64,000 nucleotides of DNA from JACMLD01 sp963705285 (GTDB lineage: Bacteria; Bacteroidota; Bacteroidia; Chitinophagales; Chitinophagaceae), in contig OY970066.1 of NCBI GenBank assembly GCA_963705285.1, positions 2,666,001 through 2,730,000 on the forward strand. The letters run 5' to 3'. Below are positions 36,588 to 44,233 of the stretch, piece after piece. A program made the position numbers and the translations under genes. A model generated the notes under the pieces. The model was not told the DNA's origin. It did not search any database and worked only from the letters and a program-made list of their open reading frames with translations. Every line of letters starts with the position of its first letter. Positions within the stretch are counted from its first letter, which is position 1.

Positions 36588-37388
36588 ATGTATTCTATAT
36601 GCAAACCAGGGCACAGTCAGGTTGGTACATCTGCTAATTCCGCGCACCGGCATTCAACTATTCTCTCTGTGTTCAATAAAGATTGCCAGGGTACCAACAG
36701 AAGTGGCAACATGGCCTGGCCTGGAACGTTGGAACATTGGATGATAATGATAGACTATGTAATTAAAAATCCTTTATCGGGACAAATAGAATACCAGATT
36801 CCAAATGCTGGTATAAAAAATGGTCGTCTAGGGTATGCAGATATAGTAAACACAAGTACAGGAGATATGTTTGAAATAAAACCACCTACTCAGGCGAGTG
36901 CTGGGCAGCTTGAAGTAGCAAGGTATGTGGCAATGGCAGCAATTGAATGCCCACGGCCACCGGGTTTGCCCATCTGGCACCAGGGTACAAATTACGCTAC
37001 CAGGTTTTTACCTAATCCACGAAATCCTTCAAAACAAATTAAAGCAAGTTCAATAACCCCGGGTGTAATTATTTATGAAGATGTGCCGGGAGGAAACCCT
37101 CTTCCGTTGCTTATACCAATGTATGTATTAGAAAAAATAAAAAGCCTGGTGGAAAAGCTGAAAAATACGCCCCAAACGATCGAAGTTGCAATTGCACAAT
37201 TCTTGAATGATCCTGCCAATGCTGACTTGGTAAGCACTATAAAAACTGCAGCCATTTCAACGGGAGTAGCAATAATAGTGGGGACAATTATCGAAGATTT
37301 TCTCACAGCAGGGATAGGTATTGCCGATGATTGGGCAAGCTTTGCGCTTGCTATGAGAATAATAAAATTTGCTATAAAGCTACCCTAG
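36588..37388 (+). CDS. Putative nuclease-fold polymorphic-toxin C-terminal fragment
   Basis: 266 residues from ATG 36588. The central motif GYADIVNTSTGDMFEIKP (about 80-98) followed by Q-x-x-x-x-x-Y has the D...ExK...Q/Y arrangement of restriction-endonuclease-fold toxins found at the C-terminal ends of polymorphic toxins. The C-terminus (IVGTIIEDFLTAGIGIADD, then FALAMRIIKFA) resembles tails of such proteins. No signal, RHS, LXG or T9SS delivery domain is present and the frame stays open a little upstream, so this looks like a detached toxin module. The decayed frame downstream could be its immunity gene. Function is inference. Confidence 0.55.
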   Translation: MYSICKPGHSQVGTSANSAHRHSTILSVFNKDCQGTNRSGNMAWPGTLEHWMIMIDYVIKNPLSGQIEYQIPNAGIKNGRLGYADIVNTSTGDMFEIKPPTQASAGQLEVARYVAMAAIECPRPPGLPIWHQGTNYATRFLPNPRNPSKQIKASSITPGVIIYEDVPGGNPLPLLIPMYVLEKIKSLVEKLKNTPQTIEVAIAQFLNDPANADLVSTIKTAAISTGVAIIVGTIIEDFLTAGIGIADDWASFALAMRIIKFAIKLP

Positions 37389-37425
37389 CGCGAAACTTAA
37401 ATTAACTTTAAAGTAATAATCTGGC

Positions 37426-38243
37426 ATGAAAGAATTACTTAGTAAAGAGGTTGACAATGTCCTTATTCATCAATGGGGAATTAAATTATCGGCGAATTTT
37501 GTCAGGTGTTTGAATAAGCAAGTAAATGCGTTTCTGAGAGAAAAGGTAAAAGGGAAAATGAATCATAGCGCTTCGCTTGGATGGCCTGATTTGTTAACGC
37601 AGAAACCGGTAATAGTTTATGATCAGGTTTGTTATACAAATGCTTTACTCTCTATCAATTTTTGCATTTTCAATATTAAACTATGTTGGCAATCCAATTC
37701 CGGGAAGATATATAAAATAACAGATGAGAAAATTGATGAAACGTGACATTGTTTTTTGGATCGAAAACATTGATGATGAGAAGTTTAATAAAGCCGTAAC
37801 CAGAATATTTACTGGAATTAACGATGCAAATGGCCAACATTCGTTTTTTAGAACAGACTGGGCACCTTTATTGCGACTTTATCATAAGACCGAAATGTCT
37901 GACGAATTTATTATTTGCGCGGGTAATCAACTGGCCAGGCATTTTTGAAAAGGATACTAACATTAGTATTGTAAATGATATAACATTAAGCTTTGAACAA
38001 GATCTGGTTATTAATTATAAGAAAGGGAATGAATCTGGTATGAATACCAGTATTTGGTTGGTGAATGGTAAGATGCTTGCCAGGTTTATTTGGAGTTCTC
38101 TATCTGGCCGCATCTATGAACTTTCGGACACGGACATAGATTGTGCTGATATTAGTTTCCGGTTCGATAGGCTTGATACAGAAAAGAGGCCATACCGTTT
38201 TTTAGCAAAAGCTACACATACTTCAGCAAGCGGAAATGGATAG
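37426..38243 (+). pseudogene. Two-repeat (immunity-like?) gene with two +1 frameshifts
   Basis: Three overlapping frames read as one protein if one base is removed at each of two places: T37744, where TGA interrupts ...KIDET|DIVFW, and one T of the T5 run 37942-37946, where TGA interrupts ...ARHF|EKDTN. The restored product (about 270 residues from ATG 37426) has an internal duplication: SGKIYKITDEKID-ETDIVFW aligns with SGRIYELSDTDID-CADISFR, with 13 of 28 identities over the full aligned block. Tandem immunity-like domains behind a toxin module are typical of polymorphic toxin loci. Alternatives: two separate small genes, or sequencing errors in homopolymers. I recognise no family. Confidence 0.5.
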
Positions 38244-38296
38244 ATAAATATAGGTTTGTAACAATTTTAAGCATTTCGAAAGCAACCTATCGTCAA

Positions 38297-38437
38297 ATGG
38301 CTTTGTATAACTTAGGCTACTGTTACACCCAGGTAGGTGATAAACAAAAAGCGATTGAGTATTATCAGAAAACGCTGGCCGAGTTCCCCGATTCCCGAAT
38401 GGCCCGCGAAGCATTGAACATTCTGATGTTACGATAA
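38297..38437 (+). pseudogene. TPR-protein C-terminal remnant
   Basis: 46 codons from ATG 38297 reading MALYNLGYCYTQVGDKQKAI, then a tail EFPDSRMAREALNIL before TAA. This is one clear tetratricopeptide repeat with the usual G-Y-A-x-A-x-F spacing, as at the end of YbgF/BamD-like proteins. The frame is open upstream but has no TPR-like sequence, so the rest of the gene seems lost. It lies between the frameshifted immunity-like gene and tex. Confidence 0.5.
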
Positions 38438-38547
38438 ATGAATGCCAGAAAACTATTTCTCTCCGTCCCCAAACTTCATGACGTCCCACCCTCGGCTTTC
38501 AATTTTTGCTGTTGATAAAACAAAATTTTTTCTTCCACCCCATTCTT

Positions 38548-38555
38548 TACATTTG
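38548..38555 (+). promoter_or_regulatory. Predicted -7 box (TACATTTG) of tex
   Basis: Exact TAnnTTTG match 31 bp before the tex ATG, giving a leader of about 25 nt. No TTG at N19; T-rich sequence is in its place. Confidence 0.45.
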
Positions 38556-38586
38556 CTGCCCACTATAATTGAAGCGGTCATAATTT

Positions 38587-40848
38587 ATGGAAGTAAAATA
38601 CATTCAGAAAATTGGAGAAAAATTAAACATTACCATCAAACAGGTAATCAGTATCCATGATCTTCAGGCAGAAGGTGCCACCATACCTTTTATGGCGCGT
38701 TACCGCAAAGAGGCCACCGGTAATTTGGATGAAGTGGTGATTGGAAATGTAGTGGAAGAAATAAAAAATTTCACTGAACTGGAGAAACGCAAAGAGACGG
38801 TTATTAAAACTATTGAAGGGCTGGGTAAACTTACAACCGAATTAAAACAACGCATTGAAGACTGTTACGACGGCACCGCACTGGAAGATATTTACCTGCC
38901 GTACAAACCAAAACGGAAAACAAAAGCCACACAGGCCATAGAAAAAGGATTGGAACCACTGGCCACCCTTATTTTCAAACAAGGAAACGAAGATCCTGCA
39001 TCGGCGGCAAACGCATATATCAATGAAAATGTAAAAGACAGCAAAGAAGCATTGCAGGGCGCAAGGGATATTATTGCAGAATGGATAAGTGAACACGAAC
39101 AGGCACGCAATAAGGTAAGGCAATTGTTTACCGAAGGTGCAGTACTCTATTCAAAAGTATTGAGCAGCAAAAAAGAAGATGAGGCCGCCCAGAAATACCG
39201 CGATTACTTTGAGTTCAGCGAACCGCTGGCACAAAGCCCCTCTCACCGCACGCTGGCCATACGCCGCGGCGAGAAAGAAGGCTTTCTCATCATGGACATT
39301 AATATTGACAGGCAACAGGCAATTGATGAACTGGACAGAATTTTTATTACCGCCTCCAACGCCAGCAGCACAGAAGTAAAGAAAGCCGTAGAAGATGCCT
39401 ACGATCGGTTATTAAAATCATCTATAGAAAATGAATTTCGCCTGCTGGGGAAGAACAAGGCAGACGAGGAAGCCATACAGGTATTTACGGAGAATCTGCG
39501 ACAGTTATTGCTGGCATCGCCACTCGGCTCAAAACGCATATTGGCGCTCGACCCTGGTTTTCGTACAGGCTGCAAACTGGTTTGCCTTGATGCGCAGGGA
39601 AATCTTGTACACAACACCACTATCTATACATTATCAGAACACCAGACAAAAGAGGCAATTGCCGAATTAAAATACTTGGTGAGCAAATATGATATTGAAG
39701 CAATCGGTATTGGTAACGGAACCGCCGGCAGAGAAACCGAACAGCTGGTACATAGTATCGATTTTGGTAAACATGTAAGCGTGTTCCAGGTAAATGAAAG
39801 CGGCGCCTCTATTTATTCCGCGTCAGAAGTTGCCCGCGAAGAATTTCCTGATCATGATGTAACCGTGCGCGGTGCCATCAGTATTGGCAGGCGGTTGCTT
39901 GACCCGTTGAGTGAACTGGTGAAAATTGATGCCAAATCAATTGGCGTAGGCCAGTACCAGCACGATGTCAACCAAACCAAATTAAAAGAAGGGCTCGACC
40001 GGGTAGTGGAAAGCGCGGTAAACTTTGTAGGGGTAGATGTAAACACCGCTTCCAAACATTTGCTGGTGTATGTATCTGGCCTCAGTAGTACGCTGGCTAA
40101 AAATATTGTTGAATACCGCCTGAAAAACGGCCCTTTTAAAACCCGGGCTGAGCTAAAAAAAGTGCCCATGATGGGACCAAAAAGTTTTGAACAGTGCGCT
40201 GGCTTTTTACGCATACCCGGTGCAGAAAACATTCTCGATAATTCTTCGGTACACCCGGAGAGCTATCATGTGGTGGAAGCCATGGCAAAAGATCTGCAGG
40301 CAACATTGGAAGAGCTGATTAAACAGGCCGACCTTCGCAAGAAGATAAATAAGAAGCAATACATTTCTGAAACCATTGGTGAGTTTACCATTAATGATAT
40401 TTTGAAAGAGCTGGAGAAACCCGGCCGCGACCCGCGTACACAAATTGAAGAGTTTCGTTTTGATGAAACCATAAAAACCATTGAAGATGTAAAAGTGGGC
40501 ATGCATGTACCCGGGCTGGTAACCAACATTACCAACTTTGGTGCCTTTGTAGATATTGGTGTAAAGCAGGATGGACTGGTGCACATCTCGCAACTTAGCA
40601 ATACCTACGTGTCTGATCCCAACCAGGTAGTGAAACTGCAACAGAAAGTAATGGTAACCGTAACTGAAGTAGATGTAACACGCAAACGAATAGCGCTTAC
40701 CATGAAGACGGCTGGCGGCGAAAGATCGGCTGTTCAGGCTGACAGAAAACCAGCTTCCGGTTCGTTTAATAAAAATGCAAAGCAGAAAGAAGCGCCGCTG
40801 AATCCCTTTCAGGCAAAGTTGGCGGAGTTGAAAAAGAAACTGAGTTAA
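38587..40848 (+). CDS. tex: Tex-family RNA-binding transcription accessory protein
   Basis: 753 residues, full length for Tex. N-terminal helix-turn-helix region (IPFMARYRKEATGNLDE), YqgF/RNase H-like domain at about 310-430 (ILALDPGFRTGCKLV), helix-hairpin-helix region at about 490-560 (VYVSGLSSTLAKNIVEYR, KKVPMMGPKSFEQCAGFLRI), and an S1 domain at about 634-705 (GLVTNITNFGAFVDIGVKQ, GLVHISQLS). Tex binds nucleic acids and associates with transcription; its E. coli relative is YhgF. The last 25 codons plus the 3' region are duplicated just downstream. Confidence 0.97.
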   Translation: MEVKYIQKIGEKLNITIKQVISIHDLQAEGATIPFMARYRKEATGNLDEVVIGNVVEEIKNFTELEKRKETVIKTIEGLGKLTTELKQRIEDCYDGTALEDIYLPYKPKRKTKATQAIEKGLEPLATLIFKQGNEDPASAANAYINENVKDSKEALQGARDIIAEWISEHEQARNKVRQLFTEGAVLYSKVLSSKKEDEAAQKYRDYFEFSEPLAQSPSHRTLAIRRGEKEGFLIMDINIDRQQAIDELDRIFITASNASSTEVKKAVEDAYDRLLKSSIENEFRLLGKNKADEEAIQVFTENLRQLLLASPLGSKRILALDPGFRTGCKLVCLDAQGNLVHNTTIYTLSEHQTKEAIAELKYLVSKYDIEAIGIGNGTAGRETEQLVHSIDFGKHVSVFQVNESGASIYSASEVAREEFPDHDVTVRGAISIGRRLLDPLSELVKIDAKSIGVGQYQHDVNQTKLKEGLDRVVESAVNFVGVDVNTASKHLLVYVSGLSSTLAKNIVEYRLKNGPFKTRAELKKVPMMGPKSFEQCAGFLRIPGAENILDNSSVHPESYHVVEAMAKDLQATLEELIKQADLRKKINKKQYISETIGEFTINDILKELEKPGRDPRTQIEEFRFDETIKTIEDVKVGMHVPGLVTNITNFGAFVDIGVKQDGLVHISQLSNTYVSDPNQVVKLQQKVMVTVTEVDVTRKRIALTMKTAGGERSAVQADRKPASGSFNKNAKQKEAPLNPFQAKLAELKKKLS

Positions 40849-40873
40849 GTAGCTACAGCGTTGGTATATATTC

Positions 40874-40895
40874 TTGTTGGTGAAAACACCAACAA
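40874..40895 (+). terminator. tex hairpin, first copy
   Basis: Perfect 9-bp stem TTGTTGGTG / CACCAACAA with an AAAA loop, 26 bp after the tex stop. It lacks a T-run, so termination strength is uncertain. Confidence 0.5.
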
Positions 40896-41003
40896 CGGCG
40901 CTGAATGCAAAGCAGAAAGAAGCGCCGCTGAATCCCTTTCAGGCAAATTTGGCGGAGTTGAAAAAGAAATTGAGTTAAGTAGCTACAGCGTTGCTATATA
41001 TTC

Positions 41004-41025
41004 TTGTTGGTGAAAACACCAACAA
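41004..41025 (+). terminator. tex hairpin, second copy
   Basis: Identical hairpin 130 bp downstream, created by the tandem duplication. Confidence 0.45.
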
Positions 41026-41047
41026 CGGCGCTGAAAGGCTTGCTGCT

Positions 41048-41279
41048 AAAGAAGTCAAGTTTTGATCATCGGAGATTTGTAATCGCAGGGTGTAAAACTT
41101 GACTTCTTTGGTTTAGCACGTTTTTACGGAATAAAATAAGTCAAGTTTATCTCTGAGTGGGCAAGTGTAAGAGTGTTAAAACTTGACTTATTTACCGCGG
41201 CACGAAACGCTAACTACAAAAAATAAGTCAAGTTTATCTTTGAGTGGGCAAGTGTATGTATGTTCAAACTTGACTTATT
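41048..41279. repeat. Three tandem stem-loops with AAGTCAAGTTT / AAACTTGACTT arms
   Basis: Unit 1: 16-bp perfect arms at 41048-41063 and 41094-41109. Unit 2: 15-bp arms at 41134-41148 and 41179-41193. Unit 3: 14-15-bp arms at 41221-41235 and 41266-41279. Spacing between units is about 86 bp and arm separation is 30 nt in each. The loops of units 2 and 3 share TGAGTGGGCAAGTGTA; the loop of unit 1 differs. All are palindromic, so strand cannot be assigned. The rest of the gap to 41442 holds shorter inverted repeats and no gene. Confidence 0.9.
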
Positions 41280-41442
41280 CACCGCTTCACTTCTTTGCTT
41301 CGTAGCAATACCAAAAGAGCCCTCACTGAGGAATCAGCAGGGGCTCACCGGACCATCCCGATACAATACCGGGACAGACTATTTTTGTTTCAATTCTTTA
41401 TTGTATTCGCAGTTGATGTTGGTGTTGTGCAAGATGAATGAA

Positions 41443-41958
41443 CTACACCAGTTGTTTTCTTTTTTTGCCCAGCCACATATCCAGCAGCATGAGACCCATG
41501 ACCACATTTATCATCATGAAAATAGTGGTGTAAGTATTGTTGAAGAATTTGCTAAAGTTAATTTTACCAGGATTGTATTTGGTGATCAGATCATTGGATA
41601 CGCCGCTATTATCTGACCAGTTTACCTGGCCCAGCCCATAGATAACCATACCGGCAATCATTACCAGGAAAAATATACCGATGCCATAAATTACTTTTTT
41701 GTTGATATAAGTTTTAGTGGCCGGGGTGATCTGGTATTTGGCAATTTCTTCCATTACGTTTTGGGAGAAACGCATAGAAGGTTCATCCAGTTCAAGCGAA
41801 CCCTGCATCAGTTGGTGTACATCCAACAGTTCATGGTATTTGTTGCGCCAGGCTTCCTGTGTAGCAATCAGCTGCTCCACAAAAGATTTTTCTTCGGCAT
41901 TGCCCGACCCGTCGATGTAGTCCCACAGCCGATCTTCCATGTTTATTTCTGTACTCAT
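41443..41958 (-). CDS. Probable anti-sigma factor (membrane)
   Basis: 171 residues. An N-terminal soluble domain with a zinc-finger-like helical layout but without the HxxxC pattern (MEDRLWDYIDGSGNAEE, FVEQLIATQEAWRNKYHELL), then two membrane helices at about 88-108 and 142-161. It is 100 bp downstream of an ECF sigma gene on the same strand, and the size and helix layout fit Bacteroidota anti-sigma partners. It should hold the sigma at the inner membrane. The assignment leans on context. Confidence 0.72.
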   Translation of the reverse strand: MSTEINMEDRLWDYIDGSGNAEEKSFVEQLIATQEAWRNKYHELLDVHQLMQGSLELDEPSMRFSQNVMEEIAKYQITPATKTYINKKVIYGIGIFFLVMIAGMVIYGLGQVNWSDNSGVSNDLITKYNPGKINFSKFFNNTYTTIFMMINVVMGLMLLDMWLGKKRKQLV

Positions 41959-42058
41959 ACCAATGTATTCCGCAAGGGAAATTTTGTTATCTAAAATTAA
42001 TGCTATTATTTTTAAAGAACTGTTATTATAAAGGCCTGGCGCCTGCGTCTGGCCTTAT

Positions 42059-42640
42059 CTATACCAAATCCCGCACTTCCTGTGCAAAATGTTTTTCCAT
42101 TTTTTCTTTTAACCTTACCCTGGCGCGGTGCAGTTTCACTTTCACCGTATTGGGTTCCATTCCAAGTATTGCTCCAATTTCGTCCAGGCTTTGTTCGCCT
42201 TTATAAAACAGCGTAATGATCTTTGCGTCATCAACGCTTAATAATTGTATGGCCTCGTTTACCATCGCAATCCTCGATTTCTGCTCCACCTGGTTGGCAC
42301 GCATACCGCCATCTATGTTATCGGCCACTGCAAACACTTTTTCATCATCCAGCGAATGGGTTTGAAGTCGTTTTTTTCTTAAAAAAGTGATGCAACTGGT
42401 ATTTACAATGGTATATAACCAGGTGCTGAACTTTGAATCGCCCCTAAAATCAGACAGGCAGCGGTAGGCTTTTACAAATATGTCCTGCGCAACTTCTTCG
42501 GCATCTTCGCGGCTGGTGGTATAGCGTAAGCAAATGGAAAAAACAAAATTCTGGTACCTGTTCACCAGCACCGCATATGCTTCCTTATTGCCCTGTAAAA
42601 CAGCGCTGATAATGTCTTTATCGTTTGGTCCGGTTTGCAT
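42059..42640 (-). CDS. ECF-type RNA polymerase sigma factor
   Basis: 193-residue group IV sigma factor. Region 2 at about 20-90 (AYAVLVNRYQNFVFSICLRY, DAEEVAQDIFVKAYR, FSTWLYTIVNT), and region 4 at about 130-180 (QLLSVDDAKIITLFYKGEQS, LDEIGAILGMEPNTVKVKLH). Upstream lies a promoter with the same motif as two copies facing the divergent DUF6249 gene, suggesting positive autoregulation. The gene for a probable membrane anti-sigma follows. Confidence 0.95.
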   Translation of the reverse strand: MQTGPNDKDIISAVLQGNKEAYAVLVNRYQNFVFSICLRYTTSREDAEEVAQDIFVKAYRCLSDFRGDSKFSTWLYTIVNTSCITFLRKKRLQTHSLDDEKVFAVADNIDGGMRANQVEQKSRIAMVNEAIQLLSVDDAKIITLFYKGEQSLDEIGAILGMEPNTVKVKLHRARVRLKEKMEKHFAQEVRDLV

Positions 42641-42652
42641 TGTGCTGGTTAT

Positions 42653-42682
42653 ATGACTACGGGTGAATGAAAAAGGTTACAG
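42653..42682 (-). promoter_or_regulatory. ECF-type promoter of the sigma operon
   Basis: On the minus strand CTGTAACCT (42682-42674), 13 bp, then GTAGTCAT (42660-42653). It ends 12 bp before the sigma ATG, so the mRNA would have a very short leader. It matches two plus-strand copies in the same gap with identical spacing. Confidence 0.75.
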
Positions 42683-42836
42683 TCTGGTTTTAAAGGGCGG
42701 GAGCTTCTAATTATATAAGTATTCAGGAGGGTAGCAGCTTGTTACAGTAAAGTAAATGCGTTTTGCGTCTGTAAAAAAGGGTAGACAGCCTCAAATAACG
42801 GTTTGGCAGCGTCAAATGCACTTTTTTACCGGTAAG

Positions 42837-42867
42837 CTGTAACCTGCCGGTAAAGGTTGTAGTCATA
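42837..42867 (+). promoter_or_regulatory. ECF-type promoter, upstream copy facing DUF6249 gene
   Basis: CTGTAACCT (42837-42845), 13 bp, GTAGTCATA (42859-42867). Distance to the ATG at 43029 is 161 bp. Confidence 0.7.
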
Positions 42868-42948
42868 GTTGTTGTAAGTTCTTTGACGGGGTGTTAAACG
42901 AAACGGTAAACAACCGGCACACCTCTCTCAAAAAAAGTTCTGAAAAGA

Positions 42949-42979
42949 CTGTAACCTGGGCGAACGACTGGTAGTCTTA
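42949..42979 (+). promoter_or_regulatory. ECF-type promoter, proximal copy facing DUF6249 gene
   Basis: CTGTAACCT (42949-42957), 13 bp, GTAGTCTTA (42971-42979). It is 49 bp before the ATG at 43029, the usual promoter position. Confidence 0.75.
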
Positions 42980-43028
42980 CATAGAACAAGCAAACAACAT
43001 TCAATCAGAAACAATAAAACTTTATTTT

Positions 43029-43388
43029 ATGCACGGCGGAGAAATGTTAATCCCTATTTTGGTTCCCCTGGGCTTTTTTGCCATGATTTTTGGAATCGTA
43101 TACATGAGAACAAAAGAAAACCTCGCAATGCTGGAAAGAGGTATGAACCCTAAAGAATGGGCCAATCGCCCGGCTCCTTACAGAAACCTTAAATGGGGGC
43201 TGTTGCTGGTGGGCGCAGGTATAGGCCTTATGCTGGCATACTTTATTACGCAGTATATGTTGCACGATGAAGAGAACCCGGCTTTGTGGTTTGCCTTTAT
43301 AGGTATCGGGGGTGGCCTTGGCCTGATAGGTTCTTACAGAATTGAGAAAAGAGAATTATTAGACAACAAAAGCACTATTGTCAACTAA
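43029..43388 (+). CDS. DUF6249-type small membrane protein
   Basis: 119 residues with three membrane helices (about 6-25, 55-75, 85-102). Motifs: YMRTKENLAMLERGMNP, KWGLLLVGAGIGLML and FIGIGGGLGLIGSYRIEKRE. These small proteins are commonly encoded beside sigma/anti-sigma pairs in Bacteroidota. It is divergent from the ECF sigma gene and has two promoters of the same ECF type, so it is a likely direct target. Confidence 0.85.
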   Translation: MHGGEMLIPILVPLGFFAMIFGIVYMRTKENLAMLERGMNPKEWANRPAPYRNLKWGLLLVGAGIGLMLAYFITQYMLHDEENPALWFAFIGIGGGLGLIGSYRIEKRELLDNKSTIVN

Positions 43389-43424
43389 TCAGCTTCACAT
43401 ATAATTCCCACCTTATCCTTCTTC

Positions 43425-43452
43425 AAAGCACTCTTTATGGGTGCTTTTTTTT
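43425..43452 (+). terminator. Intrinsic terminator of the DUF6249 gene
   Basis: AAAGCAC / GTGCTTT stem (7 bp) with a 9-nt loop followed by a run of T to 43452, 37 bp after the stop. Confidence 0.8.
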
Positions 43453-43469
43453 ATACGCGGATTGGGAAG

Positions 43470-44230
43470 GATGATTGTCTGAACTGGGATTTTGGGGGAT
43501 TAGAAGGATTCAAAGGATGCAATTGACCGGAGAAAGAATTCAAAATATAAAATTCAACATTTAAAATAATTCAGTTGGTTAGCTCTGCTAGCTCTTTGCG
43601 ATAAAATATATCCGCAGATTCGCAGATTATGTAACTCAAAATATAAAATTCAACATTTAAAATAATTCAGCTGGTTGTCTGAACCAGGATTTGGGAGGAT
43701 TAAAAAGATTAAGGGGACGCATTTGCTTGCACGCTGGATCCAATCTCTGTTAGCTCTGCTAGCTCTGTGCGATAAAATATAGCCGCAGATTCGCAGATTA
43801 TGTAACGTAAAATATAAAATTCAACATTTAAAATAAGTCAGCTGGTTGTCTGAACTGGGATGTTGGAGGATTAATTGGATGTATATGCTGCTTTGCTTGC
43901 ACGCTGGATCCAATCTCTGTTAGCTCTGCTAGCTCTGGGCGATAAAATATAGCCGCAGATTCGCAGATTATGTAACGTAAAATATAAAATTCAATATTTA
44001 AAATAAGTCAGCTGGTTGTCTGAACCAGGATTTGGGAGGATTAAAAAGATTAAGGGGACGCATTTGCTTGCACGCTGGATCCAATCTCTGTTAGCTCTGC
44101 TAGCTCTGTGCGATAAAATATTACCGCAGATGGGCAGATTATGTAGCTCTGCTAGCTCTGTGCGATAAAATATAGCCGCAGATTCGCAGATTATGTAACT
44201 CAAAATATAAAATTCAACATTTAAAATAAC
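43470..44230. repeat. About 170-200-bp direct repeats, four copies
   Basis: Copies begin with TGTCTGAAC at about 43477, 43677, 43848 and 44018. Each contains a GGATT run, TAGCTCTGCTAGCTCT, CGATAAAATAT, CCGCAGATTCGCAGATTATG and ends with ATAAAATTCAACATTTAAAA. The last copy has an extra internal duplication of the TAGCTCT..CAGATT part. The array abuts the stop of the CtpA-type protease gene. No coding frame is convincing and there are no variable spacers, so it is not CRISPR. Confidence 0.9.
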
Positions 44231-44233
44231 CTT

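Larger units (their letters stand above)
40774..41033. repeat. 130-bp tandem duplication of the tex 3' end and terminator
   Basis: 40774-40903 and 40904-41033 are near-identical at an offset of exactly 130 bp. They cover the last 25 tex codons with the stop, then a spacer and a hairpin. I see three substitutions between the copies (for example AAAGTTGG/AAATTTGG), so the event is recent. The second copy has no start and is not a gene. Confidence 0.93.

Noticed and set aside
41260..41616. 118-codon plus-strand frame
   Set aside because: It is antisense to the anti-sigma gene, begins within a stem-loop repeat and has no family features.
43470..44230. CRISPR or IS element
   Set aside because: Units are direct repeats without spacers, and no transposase frame or terminal inverted repeats were seen.
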